From Deinococcus sp. (lineage in GTDB: Bacteria > Deinococcota > Deinococci > Deinococcales > Deinococcaceae): 11,348 bases of DNA. The notes beneath the pieces are model-generated. The model was given only the letters and a program-made list of their open reading frames with translations. It was not told where the DNA came from and did no database searches. The position numbers were made by a program, and so were the translations under genes. Positions 1 to 5,742 of this stretch are shown here, piece after piece. The stretch spans positions 1 through 11,348 of the forward strand of contig JAQBPF010000319.1 in NCBI GenBank assembly GCA_028287665.1, in the 5' to 3' direction. How positions within the stretch are numbered: the first letter of the stretch is position 1; every line of letters begins with the position of its first letter.

Positions 1-202
1 GCCGGAAGGTGGCGAGGCCGCGCACCTGTCCCTGCTCGTCGGTGATGGCAGCATTGGCCGTCAGGGGCGTGGTGGCCGGGGCCATCATCTGCGCCATTTC
101 TGCGCCGCCCGCTGCGGCCACTCCCAAGGTCAACACGCCCAGCGCCGTCCATTTCACTCGCTTCAGCAGCATTCCAGTTGCCCGCAGCCCATTCACCTGC
201 AT
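1..202 (-). CDS. sodC: Cu/Zn superoxide dismutase family protein, N-terminal part
   Basis: Only the first 67 codons are in the window; the gene runs off the left edge. The start ATG (200-202) lies one base after the TGA of the upstream dehydrogenase gene, and a GGGGGGAA purine run inside the end of that gene can serve as ribosome binding site, so translation is probably coupled. The visible part has a basic start (LLKRVK), a hydrophobic stretch ending in AAAGGAEMAQ (a plausible signal peptide) and then a segment ANAAITDEQGQVRGLATFR. That resembles the first beta-strands of periplasmic Cu/Zn superoxide dismutases, which convert superoxide to peroxide and oxygen. The copper and zinc histidines would lie outside the window, so the family call rests on the N-terminus only. 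An internal Met at residue 11 is an alternative start that would also leave a good signal peptide. Confidence 0.6.
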   Translation of the reverse strand, partial: MQVNGLRATGMLLKRVKWTALGVLTLGVAAAGGAEMAQMMAPATTPLTANAAITDEQGQVRGLATFR

Positions 203-203
203 C

Positions 204-1460
204 TCAGTTCCCCCCGGTGTAGCGCACGCGGTAAATAACGCCGCTCTGGTCGTCGGTAAACAGCAGGCTGCCGTCGGTGTACTGGGCAATGCCTGCCACC
301 CGGCCAAACTGCTTCCATTCGTCGCCGTCCTGAAATACAAATCCCGTGACGAAGGGCGTGATGGCGGTGGGTTTGTTGGCGGCGTCAAAGTTCACGCGGG
401 CAATTTCGTAGCCGCTGGGTTCGTCGCGGTTCCACGATCCCCGGTAGGCCACGAAGGCGTCGTTGCGGAATTCGGCGGGAAACTGCGTGCCCGTATAGAA
501 CTTGGCGTCAATGGCCGCCGCGTGGGCCGTGTAATTCAGCGTGCTGCCCTGGGTCCCGGCGCAGTATTCGGCCTTGGTGATCTTGCCGGGAATGTTGCCC
601 ACATTGACGTAGGGATCGGGCTGCTTGTCGCCGTAACAAAAGGGCCAGCCGTAGTTTTTGCCGCGCAGAATCACATTCGTTTCTTCGGGCGGAATGTTGT
701 CGCCGTGCCAGTCGCTGCCCTGATCGAAGCCGTAGAGGGTTTTGGTGACTGGATGCCAGCCGAAGCCGATGGTGTGACGCAGGCCGCGTGCATACACTTC
801 CCGAACCTTGCCATTGGGATTGATCCGCAGCATGGTCGCTTCTTCGGGGTTCTGGGTGGGCGCGTCGTTGTTGGTGGACCCGAAGGTGGCATACAGGAAG
901 CCGTCCGGCCCCCAGTGCAGGCTGCGTGCATGGTGCTGGCCTGCATCCGGGAAGCCGTCTGCAAAGACGCGGGGCACGCTGAGGGTGCCGTCTTTGGCCA
1001 TCGTCATGACCCAGATGGTTTTCTCGCCTACCACATACAGCTTGCCTTCTTTCACGTCCAGCCCGTGCGCCAGCTTGAGATTCTGGGCCACCTGCCTGCG
1101 CTCCACGGCCTCGATCTTGCCGTCGTTGTTCACGTCTTTGAGGTACCAGACGTCACCCTGCTGGCGGCGCGTCAGATAAATCCCACCATCTGGCATCACA
1201 TGCATCATGCGGGCGTTGCCCAGGCCCGTGGCCATCACGCTGATGGTGAACCCGGCAGGCACCTTCAGGCGGGCCAGTTTGTCGGGCGTAAACTCCAGCG
1301 CAGTGGGCTCGTTGCGGGTCACTGTGGCGCTCACGGCGGGCTCGGGCGGCGCGACGGGGCGGGGTTGGGCCGGGGGAAGAAGAGACGGAGCAACCTGTGC
1401 CGAGCCAAAAGAAGCAAAAGCAAGGGCCGCCGTGAGAGCGGTCAGAATGGGTGTACGCAT
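204..1460 (-). CDS. secreted PQQ-dependent sugar dehydrogenase (sorbosone/soluble glucose dehydrogenase family)
   Basis: A 418-residue protein with a signal peptide (MRTPILTALTAALAFASFGSA) followed by a Pro-rich linker (about residues 23-45) and a six-bladed propeller of the soluble glucose/sorbosone dehydrogenase fold. Family landmarks are AGFTISVMATGL (69-80), HHARSLHWGPDGFLY (176-190), ARGLRHTIGFGWHP (224-237), GSDWHGDNIPPEETNVI (248-264), KNYGWPFCYG (268-277) and GSWNRDEPSGYEIARV (341-356). Such enzymes oxidise sugars in the periplasm with pyrroloquinoline quinone; the substrate cannot be told here. Residues 109-120 match a calcium EF-hand loop (D-x-N-x-D-G-x-I-x3-E). The start was chosen because AGGAGG (1470-1475) lies 9 bases upstream of this ATG; an in-frame ATG 21 codons earlier has no ribosome binding site and would spoil the signal peptide. 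It ends one base before the dismutase gene, so the two form an operon. Confidence 0.85.
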   Translation of the reverse strand: MRTPILTALTAALAFASFGSAQVAPSLLPPAQPRPVAPPEPAVSATVTRNEPTALEFTPDKLARLKVPAGFTISVMATGLGNARMMHVMPDGGIYLTRRQQGDVWYLKDVNNDGKIEAVERRQVAQNLKLAHGLDVKEGKLYVVGEKTIWVMTMAKDGTLSVPRVFADGFPDAGQHHARSLHWGPDGFLYATFGSTNNDAPTQNPEEATMLRINPNGKVREVYARGLRHTIGFGWHPVTKTLYGFDQGSDWHGDNIPPEETNVILRGKNYGWPFCYGDKQPDPYVNVGNIPGKITKAEYCAGTQGSTLNYTAHAAAIDAKFYTGTQFPAEFRNDAFVAYRGSWNRDEPSGYEIARVNFDAANKPTAITPFVTGFVFQDGDEWKQFGRVAGIAQYTDGSLLFTDDQSGVIYRVRYTGGN

Positions 1461-1484
1461 GATGTGGAGCCTCCTAAAAGCAGG

Positions 1485-1513
1485 ATCACACACGTCTAAA
1501 ATGCTTAAATCAA
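1485..1513 (-). promoter_or_regulatory. candidate housekeeping promoter of the sugar dehydrogenase-sodC operon
   Basis: On the minus strand TTGATT (1508-1513) is followed after exactly 17 bases by TGTGAT (1485-1490). These match the -35 and -10 elements of a sigma-70 promoter at 5/6 and 4/6 positions. Transcription would begin near 1478, just ahead of AGGAGG (1470-1475) and the ATG at 1460. The surroundings are AT-rich compared with the rest of the window. The start site is inferred. Confidence 0.4.
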
Positions 1514-1728
1514 CCTTTAACACCTTCTGAGTGCCGATTAAGCCTCAGATCAAAGCTCAGTTGGGTCAAAATTAAGTGCTTGTTTAAGAGCCCTTAGCTG
1601 AGTTGATACATGGCGCTCGGCAGTTCATATAAACAGGAGAAGATCTAGCTGATCGGCCTGAGACAATCACTAGCACCAGCGCCGAATAACACCCGCGCCT
1701 GATCACTCCCTTCCAGCGGCGGTGTGGT
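1514..1728. other. AT-richer intergenic stretch without a recognisable gene
   Basis: About 215 bases between the end of mqnD and the promoter of the dehydrogenase gene. Base composition is clearly lower in GC than the flanking genes, particularly 1500-1660. I see no convincing open reading frame, no intrinsic terminator with a T tract, and only weak short inverted repeats (CTCAG near 1555 with CTGAG near 1598). No tRNA or riboswitch pattern was recognised. Confidence 0.4.
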
Positions 1729-2625
1729 TCAGGGGGTGCCCACAAAGAGCGGCAGATCAGACTCCGGCACTGCACCTGCAACCACGGCGCGGCGGTGCAA
1801 CTCCCGCACAGCCCGCTCGCCCTCTTCGCCCACATCCAAACTGAACTCATTGACGTACAAATTGATATGCGCCCGCATCACATCTTCGGCCATCTCGGAG
1901 GCGTGGGCACGGATGTATTCGGTGGCGGCCTGCGGGTGGGCGTAGGCGTATTCCAGGCTCTGGCGCACGGCGGTATTCAGGTTCCACTGCAATTCGGCGG
2001 GCAGATCGCGGCGCACCAGAATCGCGCCCAGCGGCAGCGGCAGCCCCGTTTCAGTTTCCCACCATGCGCCCAGATCCAGCACCTTGCTCAGGCCGTGCTG
2101 CGGGTAGGTAAAGCGCGATTCGTGGATGATCAGACCCGCGTCTACGGCCTGGCCTTCCCACTCCCCGCGTTCTACGGCAGGCATCACGGCGTCGTAGCGC
2201 ATTCTCAGCACCTTCACGTCCGGGTATACGGCCCGCAGCAGCAGTTCGGCGGTGGTCAGTGCGCCCGGAGAAGCCACCACCTTTCCATTTAAATCCATGC
2301 CGTCTAAATCCATTCCAACTGCTCCGGCCCGCGCCACCACCAACGGCCCCACACCCCGGCCCAGTGCGCCGCCTGCCCGCAGCGCCACATACTGATCCAT
2401 CACACCAAAATAGGCGCGGTAACTGATTTTGGTCATCGGCAGGCGGCCTTCTACGGCCCAGTCGTTCAGCGTCTGCACGTCTTCCAGGATTTCGGTGACA
2501 GGCACGGGCGACGGCGTGAGGCCCGCGTGCAGGGCATGAAATATAAACGTGTCGTTGGGGCAAAAAGAATAGCCCAATTGGAGGACAGGAGGAAGCGAGG
2601 CGGGGGCAGGGGCGGCGTCGGTCAT
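1729..2625 (-). CDS. mqnD: 1,4-dihydroxy-6-naphthoate synthase (menaquinone biosynthesis, futalosine pathway)
   Basis: MqnD converts cyclic dehypoxanthine futalosine to 1,4-dihydroxy-6-naphthoate in the futalosine route to menaquinone, the respiratory quinone of Deinococcus-Thermus. The 298-residue protein has the usual length and a periplasmic-binding-protein-like fold. Signature YSFCPNDTFIF is at 19-29, NDWAVEGRLPMTKISYRAYF at 54-73, GALTTAELLL at 121-130 and IIHESRFTY at 166-174; His168 of the last motif probably corresponds to the catalytic histidine described for the Thermus enzyme. The ATG has no Shine-Dalgarno sequence, but TACCCT lies 6 bases upstream, so the mRNA may be leaderless. 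The segment at about 105-114 (MDLDG-MDLNG) is a small tandem duplication written with TTA leucine codons, unlike the rest of the gene. No other menaquinone gene is adjacent. Confidence 0.92.
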   Translation of the reverse strand: MTDAAPAPASLPPVLQLGYSFCPNDTFIFHALHAGLTPSPVPVTEILEDVQTLNDWAVEGRLPMTKISYRAYFGVMDQYVALRAGGALGRGVGPLVVARAGAVGMDLDGMDLNGKVVASPGALTTAELLLRAVYPDVKVLRMRYDAVMPAVERGEWEGQAVDAGLIIHESRFTYPQHGLSKVLDLGAWWETETGLPLPLGAILVRRDLPAELQWNLNTAVRQSLEYAYAHPQAATEYIRAHASEMAEDVMRAHINLYVNEFSLDVGEEGERAVRELHRRAVVAGAVPESDLPLFVGTP

Positions 2626-2631
2626 GCGGTC

Positions 2632-2637
2632 AGGGTA
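2632..2637 (-). promoter_or_regulatory. -10 box of a probable leaderless promoter for mqnD
   Basis: TACCCT on the minus strand fits TANNNT and ends 6 bases before the ATG at 2625. That would place the transcription start at or next to the start codon. No ribosome binding site competes with it. No good -35 element was found at the usual distance. Confidence 0.45.
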
Positions 2638-2721
2638 CGCCCGGAAAGGCGGGGCAATGGTCTTCAGGTTCGCTCAAGACGGCGTGCAGAGTTCATCAGC
2701 GGCGCGTCATGCAGGGTTGGG

Positions 2722-2727
2722 TAGGCT
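2722..2727 (+). promoter_or_regulatory. -10 box of a probable leaderless promoter for the DUF6174-like lipoprotein
   Basis: TAGGCT fits TANNNT and ends 6 bases before the ATG at 2734. No purine-rich ribosome binding site is present. The mqnD promoter lies back to back with it in the same 108-base divergent gap. Confidence 0.45.
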
Positions 2728-2733
2728 GAAGAC

Positions 2734-3261
2734 ATGATCCGTTCCGTGTTGCTGGCGGCCCTGACGTTCAGTCTCAGTGCATGTATGAGCCGTCCTGCGG
2801 CTTCTTCTGGCGGCGCGGAGCCGCAGGGTCAGCCTGCTGTGGCCTGTGTGGAGGGCTACACCCGCCCCGATTTTGCCCGCCTGCAGGCCGACCTGAGCGC
2901 CGCCCGCGCCCGCTGGCAGGCCGCCGCGATTTCCAACTACGCTTACGACTTTGCCCAATATTCCTTGCCCGTGCGTTTTCCTGCCGTGCGTGTCACCGTC
3001 AGCGGCGGGGCAGTGCAGAGTGTGGCCCTCAAAGCAGGCGAGCAGGGTGAACCCTCAGCCCAGGCCCGCGCCACCGTAGACGGTCTGTTTCAGAACATTG
3101 CCGACGCTCTGGCGTATCAGCAGGCCCAGCCTTGCCCGGAGATACAGGCCGAATACGACGTGCAGGACGGGCACCCGACGCGTTTGTTTAGCGGGACGGA
3201 GGAAGCGAATGTGGCCGATGGAGAAGGGGAATGGAATGTGACGGGGTTTGAGCGGCGTTGA
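2734..3261 (+). CDS. small lipoprotein, DUF6174-like
   Basis: A 175-residue protein with a lipoprotein signal peptide: MIRSVLLAALTFSLSAC, lipobox LSAC with Cys17 as the lipidated residue. A Ser/Ala/Gly/Pro-rich linker (18-36) follows. The mature domain has SAARARWQAAAISNYAYDF (about 55-73), a strand region FPAVRVTVSGGAVQSVAL and TVDGLFQNIADAL, then AEYDVQDGHPTRLF and a final acidic strand ADGEGEWNVTGFE. That order (W-x-x-x-x-I-x-N-Y-x-Y-x-F, VRVTV-G-V-SV, TVDGLF, YD-x-x-x-GxPT) is what I recall of the uncharacterised DUF6174 family. It has no known biochemical role. It is monocistronic: divergent from mqnD and convergent with the anti-sigma factor gene. Confidence 0.75.
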   Translation: MIRSVLLAALTFSLSACMSRPAASSGGAEPQGQPAVACVEGYTRPDFARLQADLSAARARWQAAAISNYAYDFAQYSLPVRFPAVRVTVSGGAVQSVALKAGEQGEPSAQARATVDGLFQNIADALAYQQAQPCPEIQAEYDVQDGHPTRLFSGTEEANVADGEGEWNVTGFERR

Positions 3262-3270
3262 GGGGATAGG

Positions 3271-3464
3271 TTTTTGGGCTTGTCCCACGATTTCCCCCAC
3301 CCCCCAGCCCCCGCCCCCAAAGGGGTCAGGGGAGTTGGCGCTCCGCTGAGGAGGATCGATCTCGTCGCCTTCCAAGTCGGCTTGTTCGTTCATCTGAAGC
3401 GGAATTGCCAGTTCATTCCGAAATGGAATTGGCCCGCGCGTTGCACGCACCTTGGGGCCTCACA
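3271..3464 (+). repeat. dispersed intergenic repeat, copy 1
   Basis: It shares its whole length, at moderate similarity, with 7810-7998, in the same orientation. The last 41 bases (3424-3464 and 7958-7998) differ at one position only. It begins about 10 bases after the stop of the lipoprotein gene. Near its 3' end GGCCC (3431-3435) pairs with GGGCC (3455-3459), enclosing a GCGCG/CACGC stem with one mismatch. Just before that, CGGAAT (3400-3405) pairs with ATTCCG (3415-3420). Deinococcus radiodurans is known to carry families of small non-coding repeats; whether this belongs to one of them cannot be judged here. Confidence 0.8.
3294..3318 (-). other. G-quadruplex motif on the minus strand
   Basis: On the plus strand four C tracts of 5, 6, 5 and 5 bases (3294-3298, 3300-3305, 3308-3312, 3314-3318) are separated by one or two bases. 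The minus strand therefore has four long G tracts with loops of 1, 2 and 1 bases, a strong G-quadruplex pattern. It lies inside repeat copy 1, but the other copy does not keep it. Read-through RNA from the anti-sigma operon would carry the G-rich strand. Confidence 0.6.
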
Positions 3465-3543
3465 CGGAATTGGCGGCGGTGTTTCGGGTCTGCCACAAGG
3501 GAAACCAATCTCTTGACACCGCCCATCAAGCTCAGTTATTCAC

Positions 3544-3585
3544 TCCACGATCCACGATCCACGATCCACGATCCACGATCCACGA
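3544..3585 (+). repeat. heptanucleotide tandem repeat (TCCACGA) x 6
   Basis: Six perfect, uninterrupted copies of TCCACGA, followed by a partial TCC. The array starts 283 bases after the lipoprotein stop and ends 8 bases before the stop codon of the anti-sigma gene. There are no spacers, so it is a simple tandem repeat, not a CRISPR array. Confidence 0.95.
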
Positions 3586-3593
3586 TCCCAGCC

Positions 3594-4802
3594 CTACACG
3601 TCGCTCAGGTCAGGCATCAGCATCAGCAGGCCGCGTGTGGCGTCTGCTAAGGCCAAGTGTCCGTCTGGCAGGGCGGCAATGTCCATCGGGGTGCCGAAGG
3701 TGCGCTGGTGGGTCACGCGGAAGGTCGCCAGGTCGACCACACTGACTGTGCCGCCCCGGTCGGTCAGGTAGGCTTTGCCCTGCATCACGCTGAATTTGTC
3801 TGGATTGCCCTTCAGCTTCAGCGTGCGCCTGATCTGTCCATCGTCGGCCAGTTCCAGCAGGCGGCCCTGTACGTCCAGCACCAGCACGCCGCCTGACCAC
3901 TGCTCTAGGCCAACCGGTGCGCCGCCCACGGCGTAGGTGTCCAGCAGTTGCGCTCCGTTCCCCGACAGCACAAAGAGTTGCCCGGTGGTGTGCTGGGTCG
4001 CCCACAGGCGGTTGCCGACGTGCAGCACGGCGTCCATGTAATCGGCTTCGGGCATGGGGGCGGCTGTGGCAAGAATACGGCGCGTGGTGGCCGCGTCGTT
4101 CGGGCCGCCGAACACCAACAGTTCCCCGCTGGACGCGGTTTTGACGAACACGCGGCCCTCTTCTACGGCCAGTCCCGCCGCGCCGCCCGGTGTGGCGAAC
4201 CGGCGTTCTATCCTGCCCTGCGCCACGTTCAGCACGATCAACTGGTTGTTGGCGGCGTCCAGCAGATAGGCGCGGCCCTGTGAGTACACGGCTTCGGTGA
4301 ACCATGCAGGCTGAGCGGTCTTCATGCTCACGCGGCGCAGTTTGCCATCCGGGGCGCGAATCGTCAGCGGAGTGCCGGAGCTTTTGCTGCTGGCAAACAC
4401 CACACTGTCTCCGGCGCTGACCACCACATCGGCCCGCGTGGGCGCAGGCTGGGGCCACAGCACAAAGGCGGCGACGGCGGCGGCCATTCCGAGGCTGGTC
4501 GGCAGCCAGAAGGCAAAGTTGGGGCGCTGGCGTGGGGCGGCCCGTTGTGGGGTGCTGACAGGTTTGGCACTGTTCAGCACACGCGCACGCAGGTCGGCGG
4601 GTGGCGCGACTTCGTGTGTGGCGTGCAGCACACCGTCCAACACCCGGCGCAGTTCGGCGGCCTCGCGCTGGCAGTCGGCGCACGTTTGCAGATGCGCCTG
4701 CACACGCTCGGCCTCCGCTTCAGAGGCGATGCCCAGCAGCACGGCGCTCAGGTCTTCGCGGCAGGCTTCACAGGCTGGAGTGTTGAGGGGTTGCCCGCTC
4801 AT
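3594..4802 (-). CDS. zinc-binding anti-sigma factor with periplasmic beta-propeller
   Basis: A 402-residue membrane protein, very likely holding the ECF sigma factor encoded just upstream inactive. The N-terminal zf-HC2 (ZAS) domain, about 1-77, has H37-x3-C41-x2-C44 and extra C11 and C14. C11, H37, C41 and C44 sit at the positions I recall for the redox-responsive anti-sigma factor RsrA, so thiol sensing is possible. One membrane segment follows (about 96-116, FAFWLPTSLGMAAAVAAFVLW), preceded by a basic stretch. Residues about 125-400 form repeated strands of the YVTN/Kelch-like propeller type (AYLLDAANNQLIVLNVAQGR, GVLVLDVQGRLLELADDGQ, AYLTDRGGTVSVVDLATFRV) and should lie outside the membrane. 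The start ATG overlaps the sigma TGA by 4 bases (ATGA), so the two are translationally coupled. The propeller ligand is unknown. Confidence 0.85.
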   Translation of the reverse strand: MSGQPLNTPACEACREDLSAVLLGIASEAEAERVQAHLQTCADCQREAAELRRVLDGVLHATHEVAPPADLRARVLNSAKPVSTPQRAAPRQRPNFAFWLPTSLGMAAAVAAFVLWPQPAPTRADVVVSAGDSVVFASSKSSGTPLTIRAPDGKLRRVSMKTAQPAWFTEAVYSQGRAYLLDAANNQLIVLNVAQGRIERRFATPGGAAGLAVEEGRVFVKTASSGELLVFGGPNDAATTRRILATAAPMPEADYMDAVLHVGNRLWATQHTTGQLFVLSGNGAQLLDTYAVGGAPVGLEQWSGGVLVLDVQGRLLELADDGQIRRTLKLKGNPDKFSVMQGKAYLTDRGGTVSVVDLATFRVTHQRTFGTPMDIAALPDGHLALADATRGLLMLMPDLSDV

Positions 4803-5488
4803 AAATTGTCTCCCTCCTCGCCCAGCAAGCCGCGCAACCTGTCCAGCGCGTATTTCAGGCGGCTTTTGACTGTCCCCACCGGAACCGACATGGCCGCCGC
4901 GATGTCCTCGCGCGTTTCTCCCCGGAAAAAAGCCCGCTCCACCGTTTCGCGCTGCACGGGCTTCAGGCCAAGCAACGCGGCCTGAATGTGTTCGGCGCGG
5001 GCGCGTTCCTCGGCTCCGGCCTGCAGGTTCACACGCTCATCGGGAAAGGGGAGGGGCAGGCCTTCAGGGTCGTCCAGCGGCAGATGCACGCGCCCGCCGC
5101 GCAGCTTGGAAATGGCCGCGTGGCGCACCACCGTCAGAAAGAAGGTGGGAAACGAGGCCCGCGCCGGATCGAACAGTCCCGGTTTCTCCCAGACCTTCAG
5201 AAAAGCGTCGTGAACGATGTCCTGCGCCTGAGCCGCGTCTTTGAGGATATAGAAGGCGACTCCGTAGGCGGCGCGGCTGTGGCGGTCATACAGCGTCGCC
5301 AGTGCTGCCTCGTCGCGCCGGGCAAAGCGGGCCAGCAGCGCCGCGTCGGGTTCATCCGGCAAGGGCTGAAGGCTGGCCACCTGCTCGCTGGAGCGCATCA
5401 CCGACACACTAACCGAAACTGCCGCAGGAGCGGGAGCGCTGCCGCGTGGCCTGTGCGGGCGCAACTCTTCCCCGTACACGCTCAACAT
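4799..5488 (-). CDS. ECF-type RNA polymerase sigma factor
   Basis: It directs RNA polymerase to stress promoters. With this start it has 229 residues. Region 2 is about 49-131 (DEPDAALLARFARRDEAALA, the region 2.2 helix AQDIVHDAFLKVWEKPG, then FPTFFLTVVRHAAISKLR). An acidic/Pro linker follows, and region 4 is 168-222 (LKPVQRETVERAFF, helix-turn-helix REDIAAAMSVPVGTVKSRLKYALDRLRG). Region 3 is missing, as in ECF factors, and region 2.4 ends in the variable loop of the SigK-like group. I chose the ATG at 5488 because an ECF-type promoter ends about 28 bases upstream and a weak GAGG lies 11 bases away. The alternative ATG at 5398 gives 199 residues, more usual for the family, and TAGTGT lies 7 bases upstream of it. 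The first 30 residues of the longer form are low-complexity, so the start is uncertain. Confidence 0.85.
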   Translation of the reverse strand: MLSVYGEELRPHRPRGSAPAPAAVSVSVSVMRSSEQVASLQPLPDEPDAALLARFARRDEAALATLYDRHSRAAYGVAFYILKDAAQAQDIVHDAFLKVWEKPGLFDPARASFPTFFLTVVRHAAISKLRGGRVHLPLDDPEGLPLPFPDERVNLQAGAEERARAEHIQAALLGLKPVQRETVERAFFRGETREDIAAAMSVPVGTVKSRLKYALDRLRGLLGEEGDNL

Positions 5489-5516
5489 GTTGGCCCACGC
5501 CTCTTCCTCATGCTGA

Positions 5517-5545
5517 CCTATACGCCCGCCGCGCCGCAAAAGTTC
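5517..5545 (-). promoter_or_regulatory. ECF-type promoter of the sigma/anti-sigma operon (autoregulation)
   Basis: On the minus strand GAACT (5541-5545), 16 bases, then CGTATAGG (5517-5524). Two plus-strand sites in the same intergenic region share this pattern, both with GAACCTT and CGTACAGG. A GAAC -35 with a CGT -10 and 15-17 bases between is the usual architecture of ECF promoters. Transcription would begin near 5511 and run into the sigma gene, implying that the sigma factor activates its own operon. Confidence 0.65.
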
Positions 5546-5571
5546 AGTGTCAAGGCTGCCGCGCCGGAATT

Positions 5572-5601
5572 GAACCTTTGCCCCTCGCCCCCGCGTACAG
5601 G
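5572..5601 (+). promoter_or_regulatory. ECF-type promoter, distal, reading toward yceI
   Basis: GAACC (5572-5576), 17 bases, CGTACAGG (5594-5601). It is back to back with the minus-strand promoter of the sigma operon; the two -35 boxes are 26 bases apart. A transcript starting near 5608 would have a leader of about 135 bases before the yceI ATG, with no credible reading frame in it. Confidence 0.55.
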
Positions 5602-5672
5602 TCATCGGCAGGACAGCGCAGCGCAGGAGAAGGCGGCGCAGGACAGGCCCGGACAGGCGCACCACAGGAAAT

Positions 5673-5700
5673 GAACCTTCTGCCCCCCCCGGCGTACAGG
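5673..5700 (+). promoter_or_regulatory. ECF-type promoter, proximal, of yceI
   Basis: GAACC (5673-5677), 15 bases, CGTACAGG (5693-5700). It shares GAACCTT and CGTACAGG exactly with the site 101 bases upstream. The spacer contains a run of eight C (5683-5690). A start near 5706 gives a leader of about 37 bases ending in AAAGGAG and the yceI ATG. Confidence 0.6.
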
Positions 5701-5742
5701 CTTTCAGAAGGACCGACGCCAACCACTCAAAGGAGAATCACC

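Larger units (their letters stand above)
3262..3593. other. 332-base convergent intergenic region: dispersed repeat, G4 motif, heptamer array
   Basis: No credible gene is seen between the stop of the lipoprotein gene (+) and the stop of the anti-sigma factor gene (-). It contains, in order, a dispersed repeat (3271-3464) whose left part holds a run of four C tracts (3294-3318, G-quadruplex motif on the minus strand), a nested hairpin (3431-3459), and a perfect tandem array of a heptamer (3544-3585). No T-tract terminator was found; the hairpins are the best candidates for ending both converging transcripts. Confidence 0.7.

Noticed and set aside
9..1499. Long plus-strand open frame of about 496 codons opposite the sugar dehydrogenase and dismutase genes
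   Set aside because: It is the antisense of well-recognised genes in GC-rich DNA, its translation is compositionally odd (Gly/Ala/Val/His-rich) and it matches no family.
1655..1690. Possible terminator of mqnD around the CTAG repeats
   Set aside because: The stems are only 4-5 bases and no T tract follows on the minus strand.
2632..2670. GAACC and CGTAC on the minus strand upstream of mqnD, resembling the ECF-type promoters
   Set aside because: The spacing is 27 bases, far outside the 15-17 seen at the sigma locus.
3055..3450. Minus-strand frame beginning MRATRGPIP in repeat copy 1, with a same-length counterpart in copy 2
   Set aside because: The frame is conserved because the repeat has few length changes. 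Over about 45 codons nearly all differences are amino-acid changing and only about three are silent, which argues against a protein; both frames then run antisense through real genes.
3544..3585. Possible CRISPR array
   Set aside because: Units of 7 bases are contiguous without spacers.
5548..5553. Perfect TTGACA on the minus strand upstream of the sigma gene
   Set aside because: No -10 element lies 16-18 bases downstream; the nearest TATA-like sequence is 25 bases away and is better explained as part of the ECF-type -10 box.
5446..5742. Upstream extension of the yceI reading frame
   Set aside because: The extension covers the ECF-type promoters, has no family resemblance and would place the signal peptide about 100 residues inside.
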